NCBI GenBank assembly: GCA_029245025.1
Contig: JAQWQC010000020.1
Span: 1-64,000 of the forward strand
Direction of reading: 5' to 3'
DNA length: 64,000 nucleotides
DNA from: Rhodospirillaceae bacterium
GTDB taxonomy: Bacteria; Pseudomonadota; Alphaproteobacteria; Rhodospirillales; Rhodospirillaceae
Shown: piece after piece, positions 54,237-63,657 of the stretch
Position numbering within the stretch: position 1 is the first letter of the stretch
How the letters are laid out: each line of letters begins with the position of its first letter
The notes under the pieces: generated by a model
Seen by the model: the letters and a program-made list of their open reading frames with translations, nothing else
What the model was told of the DNA's origin: nothing
Databases searched by the model: none
Position numbers and translations under genes: made by a program

Positions 54237-55511
54237 GTGACTAAAGCTATGCTCTCTTTCTCCCGTTCGATTTCGCGCATTGTGTCGATAGTTGTAATTG
54301 CTTTCGCCACCAACGCGCCGGCCCAGGAGCCTCCTGCTACTTCTGCCCCCATGGCGGACAGTGATAATCCTGTGCAACGAGGTTTGTATCTCGCGACCGC
54401 AGGAAATTGCATGGCCTGCCACACCAAGGAAGGCGGCGAGCCGTTCGCGGGGGGTGTCGCTTTTCACACCGACTTTGGCATTATTTACTCGACCAACATC
54501 ACGTCGGATGACACAGCTGGCATTGGCAGCTGGACAGAGGACCAATTCATCCGCGCTATGCATGAAGGTAAATCGGCTGACGGATCAAACCTTTACCCGG
54601 CTTTCCCTTACCCGTCCTTCACCAAAGTTTCAGACCAAGACCTCAAAGATCTCTATGCGTTTTTGGAATCCGTAGCACCGTCAACCTATTCGCCACCAGA
54701 AAACGAAATGGGATTCCCGTTCAATCAGCGTGGTCTTATGGGTGTTTGGAATGCTTTGTATTTGGAAAACGAACGCTTTGAACTTGATGATTCACAGTCG
54801 GAACCATGGAATCGAGGGGCGTATCTCGTCCAAGGTCTGGGCCACTGCGGAACCTGCCACACACCTCGCAACGCGTTAGGTGGCCTGCAATCTAACCAAG
54901 CTCTAAGCGGTGGCACCTACAACGACAAAGTGGACGTAGACAAAATTCGGCCGTGGTCAGCCGTTAATTTAACATCTGCACCAGACGGCTTAGCCGCTTG
55001 GTCTGAAGATGACCTCACCTCATACCTCAAGACAGGTCATGGCGGCATGGGGGGAACATTTGGCCCCATGAACGAGGTTATAACTTTTAGTACGTCGCAA
55101 CTTAGTGAAAGCGATGTCCGCGCGATGGCTGTGTATCTTAAGAGCCTGCCGCCCATAGAACGCGCACCACAACATAAAATGAGCGATGCGGACTTCAGGG
55201 CTGGTGAATTGCTGTACACCATCCATTGCGGCACGTGCCACTTGCCGACAGGCCTTGGTGACCCAAGCATCGGGCCAGCAGTTGCCGGCAGCAGCGTCGT
55301 CCAGGCTGAAGACCCGGCATCACTGATTAACGTTATAATTTATGGTGCTGAGGTGCCTGCCCCTTCACCGCCGGGCGCATGGAAAACCATGGAAGCATTT
55401 GGCGACAAGTTAGATGACGACGAAATTGCTCTACTGAGCACTTACCTTCGTTCCAACTGGGGCAACCGTGGTGGACCAGTAACAGAAGCGGATGTCGGCA
55501 AGCAGCGCTGA
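54237..55511 (+). CDS. Triheme cytochrome c (alcohol/aldehyde dehydrogenase subunit-like)
   Basis: It encodes 424 residues from GTG at 54237 (AAAGGA 6 bases upstream; ATG at 54249 is possible). The signal peptide ends near APAQ. Three heme sites are visible: CMACH (about 58), CGTCH in GLGHCGTCHTPRNA, and CGTCH in TIHCGTCHLPTGLGD. Layout and spacing match the three-heme subunit of membrane quinoprotein or flavoprotein dehydrogenases (AdhB/GntC-like). No dehydrogenase subunit lies beside it, so the electron donor is unknown. It could serve the DUF1592 modules. Confidence 0.86.
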   Translation: MTKAMLSFSRSISRIVSIVVIAFATNAPAQEPPATSAPMADSDNPVQRGLYLATAGNCMACHTKEGGEPFAGGVAFHTDFGIIYSTNITSDDTAGIGSWTEDQFIRAMHEGKSADGSNLYPAFPYPSFTKVSDQDLKDLYAFLESVAPSTYSPPENEMGFPFNQRGLMGVWNALYLENERFELDDSQSEPWNRGAYLVQGLGHCGTCHTPRNALGGLQSNQALSGGTYNDKVDVDKIRPWSAVNLTSAPDGLAAWSEDDLTSYLKTGHGGMGGTFGPMNEVITFSTSQLSESDVRAMAVYLKSLPPIERAPQHKMSDADFRAGELLYTIHCGTCHLPTGLGDPSIGPAVAGSSVVQAEDPASLINVIIYGAEVPAPSPPGAWKTMEAFGDKLDDDEIALLSTYLRSNWGNRGGPVTEADVGKQR

Positions 55512-55518
55512 AGCTAAT

Positions 55519-55875
55519 TTACCCTTGGCCTGTGTCTTTGGTGCTCCAAGAATCGCAATAGCCGTTCTTACTCGCAAGACCCTCGAATATGCTGCAATCG
55601 CCGCAATTGGGCACCACGCCATCAGGTCCCGCTGGCTCGGGCGTGAAAAATGCACAGTTGAGACAGTTCTTATCGGGCTCTTCTGACACCTCGGCGTACT
55701 TGTTAGCCTGACGAATGCTGTTCTCGCCAAAGCTCAACATATTTGGATCAGCGCACAAGGCTATTTCTTCGCCATCTCCACAGGCGGCCAGCATCCCAGC
55801 AGCGGCCGAGACCAAAGGCACCTGAAGCCCCATTTTGACGAACGAACGTCTATTGATTGTCGTGTTCTTGCTCAT
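55519..55875 (-). CDS. High-potential iron-sulfur protein (HiPIP)
   Basis: It encodes 118 residues from the ATG at 55875 with GAGG upstream. The Tat leader NRRSFVKMGLQVPL is followed by a possible lipobox LAAC. The mature part has the HiPIP pattern: CLNCAFFTPEP (Cys-x2-Cys), PNCGDCSIFEG and KNGYCDSWSTK, giving the four cluster Cys, with an extra one. A HiPIP carries electrons in the periplasm between cytochromes and reductases. It is the last gene of the copy 2 module and converges on the triheme cytochrome gene with a 7-base gap. Confidence 0.82.
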   Translation of the reverse strand: MSKNTTINRRSFVKMGLQVPLVSAAAGMLAACGDGEEIALCADPNMLSFGENSIRQANKYAEVSEEPDKNCLNCAFFTPEPAGPDGVVPNCGDCSIFEGLASKNGYCDSWSTKDTGQG

Positions 55876-55988
55876 GTTAAACCTCAGCACAGTTCTCTTC
55901 GAGTTGCTCACGTTTGTCGCATGCCAAAAGCGATCCGGGAACAGGCATTTTGTATACAAAGGCGCCAGATGGTCAGGATCGCAGGTGT

Positions 55989-57155
55989 CTAGGGTCGCCT
56001 CAATGTACCTTGCAACGCATCTCCGGAATGCATGACCACGTTAACCGCCCGGTTGCCTCCATGGCGGTACCCCAAGAAAGACCCTTGGGTTTTGTCCCGC
56101 GTGTTGGTGAACAAATGCCGGCCTTTGTATGCCCACTGCCGTCGGCCATCAGACAAAGGTAAAATTGCCCAGTTGCCGCCGGGGGCGACATCGCCCTCAT
56201 CCGCATATATGGCAACCCATTCTTCGTCTAAGCATTCCGCTCCGCATTCTGGTGCTGGTTGGGCCAACCTCGAGAACAGCTTGCTTGGATCCCACGTATA
56301 GATCGTTTTGTAGTTTTCATCAGCGAGCATCTCCCCCGCATCGGTATCCTGCACCCGCACCCAATCTGGATATGGAGGGCGTGGTTCAAGCACCATCGCT
56401 TCCATTGTTTTACCATCGGGATCAAATGCCACACCGTGCCCCGATGTTTCTCCGATCAAAACGTCGCCTGAATACCGGAACAATGGACGGCCCTGGTACA
56501 CCCATTGGTTCAAACCATCCTCACGGGAGATCACGTCCCAATCGCCAACGGAATGAGCCATGCGTGGCGCCATGACGGGGCTCCAATCTGCCAAGCAAGG
56601 TTTGTCGACGCAGAGCGACGCAACTTCGACCTCTGATGCAGGTGTATACAAAGTCTCTTTGTGATGGTCCGCGGCAACATATCCCATCAGCGTTTTGTTA
56701 ATTACAACACCGGGAGGCGTTGGAGCGTGTATGAAAGCAATATCCCAAAGCAGGCCAATGCCTTCACCGTAGGTGTCACCTGGACCCTGGTCGACGCTGT
56801 ACCTATACAAGGGCTTGTCTTCATACGCCCACTGTTGGCTGCCATCTTCCCGTGTGATGATTGACCAATCACCGTTACTGTTCGCCCCCTCTGGAACCAA
56901 ATACGGTGGCCAACTCACTGCGCAGTCCTCGACACAACTCGACGTGCCCGGTTCAATGTCACGTTTCGATGTGTAGAGGGTCATCTGACCTGTATCTGTG
57001 ACAACCCATCCGTGGCCTTTTTCAACCAAAACAAAAGGGGGCGGTGCATCGGGTGTTTGGACCTCAGCATGGCTAACAGCCGACGCAAGTGACAAAAAGA
57101 AGATCGGCGCAGCGGCCCGAATCATCAGAGCGCAAAGCCGCGCGTTAAACGTCAT
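55989..57155 (-). CDS. Secreted Yx(FWY)xxD-repeat protein D, copy 2
   Basis: It encodes 388 residues with a Sec signal (ending VSHA). Three PF03640 units are present: MTLYTSKRDIEPG with CVEDC, ETLYTPASEVEV with CVDKPC, and KTIYTWDPSKLF with CGAEC. QWAYEDKPLYRY and QWVYQGRPLFRY repeat after the first two units. The second Cys pair is spaced differently (CVDKPC) from copy 1 (CLNEC). It sits between the DUF1552 and HiPIP genes on the same strand, consistent with a redox-related exported complex. Confidence 0.84.
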   Translation of the reverse strand: MTFNARLCALMIRAAAPIFFLSLASAVSHAEVQTPDAPPPFVLVEKGHGWVVTDTGQMTLYTSKRDIEPGTSSCVEDCAVSWPPYLVPEGANSNGDWSIITREDGSQQWAYEDKPLYRYSVDQGPGDTYGEGIGLLWDIAFIHAPTPPGVVINKTLMGYVAADHHKETLYTPASEVEVASLCVDKPCLADWSPVMAPRMAHSVGDWDVISREDGLNQWVYQGRPLFRYSGDVLIGETSGHGVAFDPDGKTMEAMVLEPRPPYPDWVRVQDTDAGEMLADENYKTIYTWDPSKLFSRLAQPAPECGAECLDEEWVAIYADEGDVAPGGNWAILPLSDGRRQWAYKGRHLFTNTRDKTQGSFLGYRHGGNRAVNVVMHSGDALQGTLRRP

Positions 57156-57207
57156 TCGTCCAACCTTTCTACTTCGTTTCCAGCAGCAAATATTATTGGC
57201 GCTGATA

Positions 57208-58578
57208 CTAAACCACGATTTCTGAAATCGTCTTGGAAGTTGCTAACGATTTCGTGCCCCAGTTTTGAACGGGCACACCCATGATCTGCATGGCCGTCAA
57301 CCCAACCCGTGTGATCGGGTCACCGCCACCAGCAACATACATGCCTTGCTTCATCCGACCGCCAGCCCCACCGATGAGGTAAACCGGCACACCATCGATT
57401 GTGTGCAATCGGGCGTAGTTCGTTTCCGAAGATGCGAAGATCAGGCAATTGTCGAGCAATGTGCCGTCACCCTCTGGGATACTCTCAATTATATCGATGA
57501 ACGTTGCCATACCCTCCATCGACTTCTCATTGAACCAGTAAGTCAGTGGTTGATACCCTTTTTCGGCATCGACAACTTCTTCATGGGTCAGGAGGTGGTG
57601 CGTGTACGTTTCACCGACACGACGAACGTTTGCGAAGTTATCGGTGAACACCATATTGAATACGTTGGTTTGGTTGCACGCGACCGCCATCGCTAAAATC
57701 TTTGTCATAACCTTATGGGTTTCGATCACGGAATCCATTTCACGGACTCTGGCAACCTCCTGAGGACCCAACTCGCCTGGGCGCTCTGGTACACGGCAAG
57801 CTTTGTTTGGCTCAGGCTTAGTCAGTTGCAGGGCTAGTTGATTCTCGATCTCACGAATAGATGTGAAGTATTGGTCCATTCGCTGCTTGTCAGCGGCGCC
57901 CAAGGTTTTCATATAGTCTTTGGTTTCTTCCGTGAATGCTGACAAAACGCTCTTGCGTAACCGGACATTAGGATCTGGTTTGAAATCTGCCTTGTTCGGA
58001 TCCGCAAACTCTGGTCCATAAATACGATCAAACAGCGCGACAGGGTCTACCTCAGCGGCGGCTCGGTTGTACGTATTGCGGGCGCTGTAGTTTTCACGAG
58101 CGATGCCAACGCTGCTGACGTCAAGAGTGCGAAACCGCGTGCCATTGCCGATTTGATCGGCGATCAAAAGATCTAAGGTTGGCGCCGGAATATCGCCACC
58201 GGCTTCCGGTGCAGACCCAGTGCGGTTTGCCACCCATCCGGAGAAGTGGGTGTAATTGGACCGACCGTCCAACGGCATATTGAATTTGCCGAAGTAATTT
58301 AATTTATCCTTATGCGGAATAAGTGCTTTGGTCTCGTCTAAGAATTCAATACCCGGCCCCGTCGCCAACTTATCCGTCACGGCTCGGTTAGGCGTATGCC
58401 CCATACCCCAATACCAAGTACCGAAACGTGTTGGCAGTGGCGCACCGCTGGCCAGCGCAGTGCCGTTGTTGTTCAAGAAACAATCCAGAAAAGGCAATGT
58501 CAGTGAGACCACACCGCCGCCCATCATGCTGCGCAGCACTTGCCTGCGGGAATTTTTGCTGTGAAGGAAAAAGCTCAT
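57208..58578 (-). CDS. DUF1552 Tat-exported protein C, copy 2
   Basis: It encodes 456 residues. The leader NSRRQVLRSMMGGGVV is Tat-type, followed by LPFLDCFL. FGTWYWGMGHTPN parallels copy 1. The HxxSHH-like motif reads THHLLTHEE, with Thr for the Ser seen in copy 1. Motif NYARLHTIDGVPVY replaces DARTHSIDEVPF. The 5' end overlaps gene B by 4 bases. Its activity is unknown; the family is exported and paired with c-heme DUF1592 proteins. Confidence 0.87.
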   Translation of the reverse strand: MSFFLHSKNSRRQVLRSMMGGGVVSLTLPFLDCFLNNNGTALASGAPLPTRFGTWYWGMGHTPNRAVTDKLATGPGIEFLDETKALIPHKDKLNYFGKFNMPLDGRSNYTHFSGWVANRTGSAPEAGGDIPAPTLDLLIADQIGNGTRFRTLDVSSVGIARENYSARNTYNRAAAEVDPVALFDRIYGPEFADPNKADFKPDPNVRLRKSVLSAFTEETKDYMKTLGAADKQRMDQYFTSIREIENQLALQLTKPEPNKACRVPERPGELGPQEVARVREMDSVIETHKVMTKILAMAVACNQTNVFNMVFTDNFANVRRVGETYTHHLLTHEEVVDAEKGYQPLTYWFNEKSMEGMATFIDIIESIPEGDGTLLDNCLIFASSETNYARLHTIDGVPVYLIGGAGGRMKQGMYVAGGGDPITRVGLTAMQIMGVPVQNWGTKSLATSKTISEIVV

Positions 58579-60263
58579 GATCCACGCTCCTGCTTGGTCG
58601 TCGTTTGGATGGAAGCTGCACGCACGCCCTCAGGTCCGTTCTCGGGCTGCGTGATCGCGAAAAATGCGGTGCTTGTCGCGATGCCGCGAAGAAGAGACTT
58701 CAGGCTGAATCCTGCATCAGCGAATTCAGCCTCTAAATAGCGAACAAATTCCCGCTCACTACGCTCGGGCGCTCGCCCTGCCGCATAAGAATACATCTGG
58801 TTGGTCAAACAGGACGGCACCGCAGGGCTGTCATGCATGGCCTGAGCTAAAGACTTAGCATCCGTGAATTGATTGCCATCAAGGTCACCCGATACATCGA
58901 TAATTGCACCCTGTTCTGCGACACGGAACTGGCCTATGCCATCAAACTGTTCAAAGCCGAGTCCGATAGGGTCTGTCAATTTGTGGCAGCCAGCGCAGGA
59001 TGGCACTGTCGAGTGTGCGGTCAACCTGTCACGCGCGGTTCGGGTCGGCGCATCAGGGTCATTGAATAACGAGAAGTCCACATCACCTGGCGGATCAGGC
59101 ACTTTCTGGCAGAGCAGAAGTTCACGCACGGCTTTGCCGCGCAAAGTCGCCGAACTCCGGCCCGGATGTGAAAACAAAGAAAGGAATCCCATCTGCGTTA
59201 GGATGCCAGCTCTCACGTCGTCTTCCGGGAATTCGTGGGGCTGCCATCCGCCATCCGGCCGCGCGACCGGTACTTTGTAAACCCGCCCAAGGTGGGAATC
59301 CAAAAACGTATTCCGTGTCGTGAAGATCTCGGGATACGGAGCATCTTTATTGACCGTGTGGTCAACAATTGTTCGAAGCAGCTGCTCCTTCGCGCTTTCC
59401 GCAGCGTTAATGGTGTACGCTGGATAAATTAATGTGTCTTTCTCGAGAGTCTCGAATTTCTCAAGATCGAGAAAATCCTCAAAAAATGCGCGCACGCCGC
59501 GAGATAGGTGCTGAGAGCGAAGCATCCGCTCCACTTGCTGCTTTAGGCCCTTCTCCGTGTGGAGGTCACCTGATTCAGCAGCTTCGAGAAGCATATCGTC
59601 GGGAGCTGAGTTCCACAGAAAGAAACTCAAACGGGCTGCCTTCGCGTATCCCGTGAGGCGCAATCCGCTTGGTGAGGATGAATCAGGCTCCGTCTCATCA
59701 ATAATGAATAGGAAGCTAGGCGTGACCAACAAACCCGTTAGACCAAACTCAATACCCGAATAAAAATCACCAAACTGGTTGGCCACTTCATTTGCTGCTG
59801 CAACAGCCGTTTCCATTTCAGATTCCGTCAGAGACCTACGATAAAGATATCGCCCAGCCTCTGCGAAGAACTGACGGCTGCACGCATCATCTGCACGAGT
59901 GACGTCTGCCGGTGTGCATGACACAAGAACAGCGCGATTTTCTTCATTGACCACCTGGCCAGCAACTGACCGCGCGACATTGTAAAATTTTTCGAATCCC
60001 GAGGGTGTGACGAGCGCATTACGGGCGCCCACTGCAAACAGACCATCGGTGCGCACCAGCGGATCAAAACGACTTGCGATCTCGATATGCTCGCCAAATA
60101 TATCATGAATCACGTTACGGTACTGTTCGACCGTAAGTCGCCGCATGTCCGGGGGAGCGCCGCCGGTCTCCGGCTCACTTTCACCGCACGCAACCAATCC
60201 GAACGCAGCAATCGCCACACAGGCGGTTCGTTGGAAAGAGTGTTTCAATTTAGCTATCAACAT
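58575..60263 (-). CDS. DUF1592-type c-heme lipoprotein B, copy 2
   Basis: It encodes 562 residues, with AAGGTGAG upstream and a lipoprotein signal ending LVAC. The domain order is that of copy 1: DUF1587 (MRRLTVEQYRNVIHDIFG), DUF1595/1592 (SFFLWNSAPDDMLLEAA), DUF1588 with heme motif SCAGCHKLTDPIGLGFEQFD, and a DUF1585 tail. It lies 41 bases downstream of gene A and overlaps gene C by 4 bases (ATGA). One heme c and outer-membrane or periplasmic lipid anchoring are expected. Confidence 0.87.
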   Translation of the reverse strand: MLIAKLKHSFQRTACVAIAAFGLVACGESEPETGGAPPDMRRLTVEQYRNVIHDIFGEHIEIASRFDPLVRTDGLFAVGARNALVTPSGFEKFYNVARSVAGQVVNEENRAVLVSCTPADVTRADDACSRQFFAEAGRYLYRRSLTESEMETAVAAANEVANQFGDFYSGIEFGLTGLLVTPSFLFIIDETEPDSSSPSGLRLTGYAKAARLSFFLWNSAPDDMLLEAAESGDLHTEKGLKQQVERMLRSQHLSRGVRAFFEDFLDLEKFETLEKDTLIYPAYTINAAESAKEQLLRTIVDHTVNKDAPYPEIFTTRNTFLDSHLGRVYKVPVARPDGGWQPHEFPEDDVRAGILTQMGFLSLFSHPGRSSATLRGKAVRELLLCQKVPDPPGDVDFSLFNDPDAPTRTARDRLTAHSTVPSCAGCHKLTDPIGLGFEQFDGIGQFRVAEQGAIIDVSGDLDGNQFTDAKSLAQAMHDSPAVPSCLTNQMYSYAAGRAPERSEREFVRYLEAEFADAGFSLKSLLRGIATSTAFFAITQPENGPEGVRAASIQTTTKQERGS

Positions 60264-60304
60264 GTCTCACCTTAACTTCACGCGATGCCAGTCCATCAAG
60301 CGGC

Positions 60305-61486
60305 TTAGCGCTCGGCAGTTTCCATTTCACTAGGTTGATCCGGTTGCACAATAAAGGCCGCAAAAGCATTAAGCTCAAATGCTGACGAAATGTGGGTGCA
60401 CTCCCCGGTTTCCGGATCAGGATAGCCATCGGCCAATCTTTTGGCCGCTTCAAAGAACGCCGGACAGCTAAAATTTCCCGTGGTTATCACCGGACCTAAG
60501 CCGCCGGTGTGATAGAGATACTGTTCAAGGTCGTAGTACCCGGCCACTGTGCCTTGGGCTTTGGTCCCGTCCTCGGTGATCTCCAGCCTCATCTGCATAT
60601 CGCGGATAACCGGGTGTAAGTAATTGTAGTTGCCGTAATAGGGCAACCTGACGTCACCGGATTTTGTTTGAATAACTCCATCGACGATGGAGGCCTTCAA
60701 ACTGTCTCCGTAGCGCGGGCCATCATCCGTTTGGTCGATTCGATAGCTTGAATAAGGAATAACTTGTCCTGAGCTATCCAAAGGAAATTGATCGATTGAG
60801 CGGTAGTAGGTCACCGTCACATCGTCATCGTTGCGGACATCATCGACGTCAGTGACTTCTATCAAAATCATTGCCAGACCACTCGTGCGGCGCATCTCAT
60901 TGGCATTGATTTCTATGACGCCCTGGTCGCGGAAACCGTAGACGCAGCCGATCAAACGGTAGAGCTGATTGTCGATGCCGGGCACACCAGACGGGCTATT
61001 AAAGTTCTCATGCTTGCATGACTTAGGCGTCGCACTGCCATCTGTATTCCCATCCAGATTGACGCCGAACGAGGTTGGACCTTCAACGGTCAGCAATGGG
61101 GGATCATCCGAAATAACTTCTGGATTGATACAAACGTCCTCACCATTGGGGCCACGGTTTTTGGCCAAGAACCAACGGTCCAGAGTTGTGATCAAACCAT
61201 CTTGGGTTTTTTCACTGCGCTCTTCTTTCGAAAGGCTGCGCCACCAGATTTCGTCATTGCTGATATTCAGTCCGGCCGGGCATTCATCCATAAACTTGGT
61301 TTCATAGACAGCTGGCATCCAATCTTTAACGACAAAACCAAGCGTTCGATTAGGTGGAGCTCCGGATGAGATGCCCGTTGCCGCTGACGCGGAGTCCAAG
61401 TCGTTTGCCCGCGCGGACTCCGGTCCCATTTGGGCTGCCATCGTGGCAACGATCATGGTCACTGCTGAAAGAAACTGTCTTTTCAT
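60305..61486 (-). CDS. Secreted six-cysteine orphan protein A, copy 2
   Basis: It encodes 393 residues. The signal peptide ends near SARA (about residue 27). Shared blocks are LGFVVKDWMPAVYETKFMDE, RGPNGEDVC, NLDGNTDGSATPKSC, GIDNQLYRLIGC, ILIEVTDVDDVRNDDDV, FSCPA and DGYPDPETGECT, each with one of the six conserved Cys. It has a longer N-terminal segment than copy 1. The gene starts the A-B-C-D-HiPIP series on this strand, following the CHRD gene by 179 bases. Confidence 0.85.
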   Translation of the reverse strand: MKRQFLSAVTMIVATMAAQMGPESARANDLDSASAATGISSGAPPNRTLGFVVKDWMPAVYETKFMDECPAGLNISNDEIWWRSLSKEERSEKTQDGLITTLDRWFLAKNRGPNGEDVCINPEVISDDPPLLTVEGPTSFGVNLDGNTDGSATPKSCKHENFNSPSGVPGIDNQLYRLIGCVYGFRDQGVIEINANEMRRTSGLAMILIEVTDVDDVRNDDDVTVTYYRSIDQFPLDSSGQVIPYSSYRIDQTDDGPRYGDSLKASIVDGVIQTKSGDVRLPYYGNYNYLHPVIRDMQMRLEITEDGTKAQGTVAGYYDLEQYLYHTGGLGPVITTGNFSCPAFFEAAKRLADGYPDPETGECTHISSAFELNAFAAFIVQPDQPSEMETAER

Positions 61487-61665
61487 TTGAACTGCCGCGT
61501 TTCCAATATATCAATTTGACCGAAATGGTCGCCAAGCCCTTTAAATTCCAGCCTTTTCTATCCCTGTTCGTACTCTTTTATTCGGTTAACGGCCACTTTG
61601 TTATCTCGGGGTGAGCGCCGTGCGAACACCCGCAACCGACTGAAAATGCCCGCTATTCTTAGCTT

Positions 61666-62133
61666 TTATTCGGGACGCACCCGCATGACCTGTCCCCGAA
61701 GTTCTCCCGCGGGGTATCGGGTTGAATGAATGTTTACGTACAAGCGGCCCGTGAGCAGGTACTCAAGCTCACCGTCATTCAGAACAACAGAGCCAGTGAG
61801 TGGGCTGGACATGCCATCTGGCGCCAAATCAAAGAGCACGCCTGCGTTACCGCCGGGCGTCTGCGGGCCATGTATGTGAGCCCCTGTAGCGTTTGACGTC
61901 ATCTTGCCATAGGTCACAGTCCACTCAAGCCGTTGCGTTGGGCGGTCGAGAACGAACTCAGCCAGACCTGACCCTGGACTTTCAGTTGGGGCGCTTTGCT
62001 CATCGGCAGACAGGGCCGTGCGGAACTTGATGGGCGGACCCTCGGTTCCAGCATAGTCAGGGGCTGCACTAGATGGATTTGGAAAGAGCACGCCAATCAG
62101 GGCAGCCAAGGCGATAAGGCGTTTAAAAATCAT
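61666..62133 (-). CDS. Secreted CHRD-domain protein (module copy 2)
   Basis: It encodes 155 residues from the ATG at 62133, with GGAGAG about 7 bases upstream; the frame to 62181 is longer but unsupported. The signal peptide ends near SSAAP. The core has TQRLEWTVTYGKMTSNATGA, IHGPQTPGGN, LFDLAPDGMSSPL and VNIHSTRYPAGELRGQV. It heads the minus-strand copy 2 module and is divergent from copy 3. CHRD thus accompanies the A gene in copies 1 and 2. Confidence 0.85.
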   Translation of the reverse strand: MIFKRLIALAALIGVLFPNPSSAAPDYAGTEGPPIKFRTALSADEQSAPTESPGSGLAEFVLDRPTQRLEWTVTYGKMTSNATGAHIHGPQTPGGNAGVLFDLAPDGMSSPLTGSVVLNDGELEYLLTGRLYVNIHSTRYPAGELRGQVMRVRPE

Positions 62134-62466
62134 AAAAAAGCTCTCCGGGTGAGATCGCAAGGCGTTAACTGTCACGGACATAGACGACCAGTCTTCTTAA
62201 TGTCCAGCGGACCTCAGCCTGTTGACCGAATATCGGCTGCAAACTGCGATAGTTTAGCCCCGCGCGTTCGCATATTGACCAAAAATCCGCGAGCAGAGCG
62301 TTCGGTCCGCGAACGCGAGGTCTGACGCTTCCATAAGTGCGACTGGTGGCCATGCCTGCGAAACGGGTTTTGAATTCTCCAAGCACTTGAGCATGATGCG
62401 CCTCTATTGTACTCGACCAGCAGTATTGATCAGGACCACCCGCCTGCCAGCAGAAATTGAGAAGCC
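62134..62466. other. Divergent control region between module copies 2 and 3
   Basis: These 333 bases hold no convincing gene. They should carry promoters for the CHRD gene (minus) and A copy 3 (plus). They contain a 7-bp stem-loop at 62298-62316 and a direct repeat TCCGCGA at 62286-62292 and 62307-62313, spaced 21 bases. A minus-strand open frame here lacks a ribosome site and is not counted. Confidence 0.5.
62298..62316. promoter_or_regulatory. Perfect 7-bp stem-loop / candidate operator
   Basis: GCGTTCG and CGAACGC flank a 5-base loop (GTCCG). No T-run follows, so this is unlikely to be a terminator. It overlaps one of two TCCGCGA direct repeats, 21 bases apart, about two helical turns. 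It lies between divergent module genes and may bind a regulator. No equivalent was seen by eye in the copy 1 divergent region (42307-42472). Confidence 0.3.
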
Positions 62467-63642
62467 ATGAGAATAGACATGAACTTGAAATCGCTAACGA
62501 CCATCAGCGCACTAGCACTGGGTATGGGTGTGACGACGCCGGCAGCCGCGGATGTGGACACCGAACGCACCATAGGTTTGGTCGTGGTGTCGTTTTACAC
62601 GTCGGTCTATGAAACCAAGTACATGGAAGAGTGTTCGCGTGGTCTTGCTATCGGTAATGATGAAATCTGGTGGAAGAGCTTGGAACCCGGGATACGGGAT
62701 GAACTGACAAATGGCGGAGAAATTGAGCCAGTAACTGGCACCCGACGCGCCATGTCGGCAAAGCGCGGCCCTAATGGTGAGGACGTTTGCGCCTTCCCAA
62801 CAATCGTTGAAGACCCCCCTCACAAGATTGTTGAAGGTGATATCTCGTATGGCATGAATCTTGACGGTCTATTGGAGAGTGGTACGACACCAAAAACATG
62901 TAGCCACAAAAATTTCACTTCGCCTGGCGGGGAACCCGGCATCGACAACCAAATGTATCGTTTACTGGGATGCACCTTTGGATGGCGCGATAGTGGCTAC
63001 GTCGAAACTAATGCGAATGGCGAACTCATCGATACGTCACAAGGAATTATCCTTATCGAAGTGAGTGAAGTGGACGACAGACGCAATGATGACGACGTCA
63101 CCGTGCGTATGTTTCGGGCCAACGATATTTTTCCAAAAGATGCGCAAGGCAACGTTCTGCCTTATGCCAGTTATCGGGTGCATGACATTCCCGGATACGG
63201 CAACGCCGCCAAGGGACGCATTGTTAATGGCGTGTTATCTACTGATCCCATCGAGGCTTTTTTGCCCTATTACGGCAACCTCGCCCACTCAGAGATTCAC
63301 TTGAGAGACATGCGTATGGAGTTGGATCTTGAAGCAAGTGAAGACCGTGCCAAAGGCATCATCGCTGGCTATCGAGATGTCGAAAATTTCTGGAGTTACT
63401 TTCGCAAGGGCGGCTACCTAGCCGTAACTGGACAGTTCAGTTGCCCCGCAATGTATGTCGCAGCGCATGAACTTGCAGACGGATACCCCGACCCGGAAAC
63501 TGGGGAGTGCACTGCGCTATCTTCGTCTTACACCATCGAAACCATCCCGGCATTTATCATTCGGCCTGAGGACGATGAGTCAAAGACGTCAGAAATAAAA
63601 ATTGAGGCCCCCGCCACGCAGCTTGCTGCGCATGGCCAATAG
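62467..63642 (+). CDS. Secreted six-cysteine orphan protein A, copy 3
   Basis: It encodes 391 residues, with GAG before the ATG. The signal peptide ends near PAAAD. Its blocks match copies 1 and 2 with small changes: IGLVVVSFYTSVYETKYMEE, RGPNGEDVC, NLDGLLESGTTPKTC, GIDNQMYRLLGC, FSCPA and DGYPDPETGECT. All six Cys are present. It opens a third module, with gene B 15 bases downstream. The family is unnamed as far as I know. Confidence 0.85.
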   Translation: MRIDMNLKSLTTISALALGMGVTTPAAADVDTERTIGLVVVSFYTSVYETKYMEECSRGLAIGNDEIWWKSLEPGIRDELTNGGEIEPVTGTRRAMSAKRGPNGEDVCAFPTIVEDPPHKIVEGDISYGMNLDGLLESGTTPKTCSHKNFTSPGGEPGIDNQMYRLLGCTFGWRDSGYVETNANGELIDTSQGIILIEVSEVDDRRNDDDVTVRMFRANDIFPKDAQGNVLPYASYRVHDIPGYGNAAKGRIVNGVLSTDPIEAFLPYYGNLAHSEIHLRDMRMELDLEASEDRAKGIIAGYRDVENFWSYFRKGGYLAVTGQFSCPAMYVAAHELADGYPDPETGECTALSSSYTIETIPAFIIRPEDDESKTSEIKIEAPATQLAAHGQ

Positions 63643-63657
63643 AACTTAAGAGCAAAA

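Noticed and set aside
62165-62386. Possible short gene or transposase remnant, minus strand
   Set aside because: No ribosome site, overlaps the CHRD 5' end region, and I could match it to no transposase motif.
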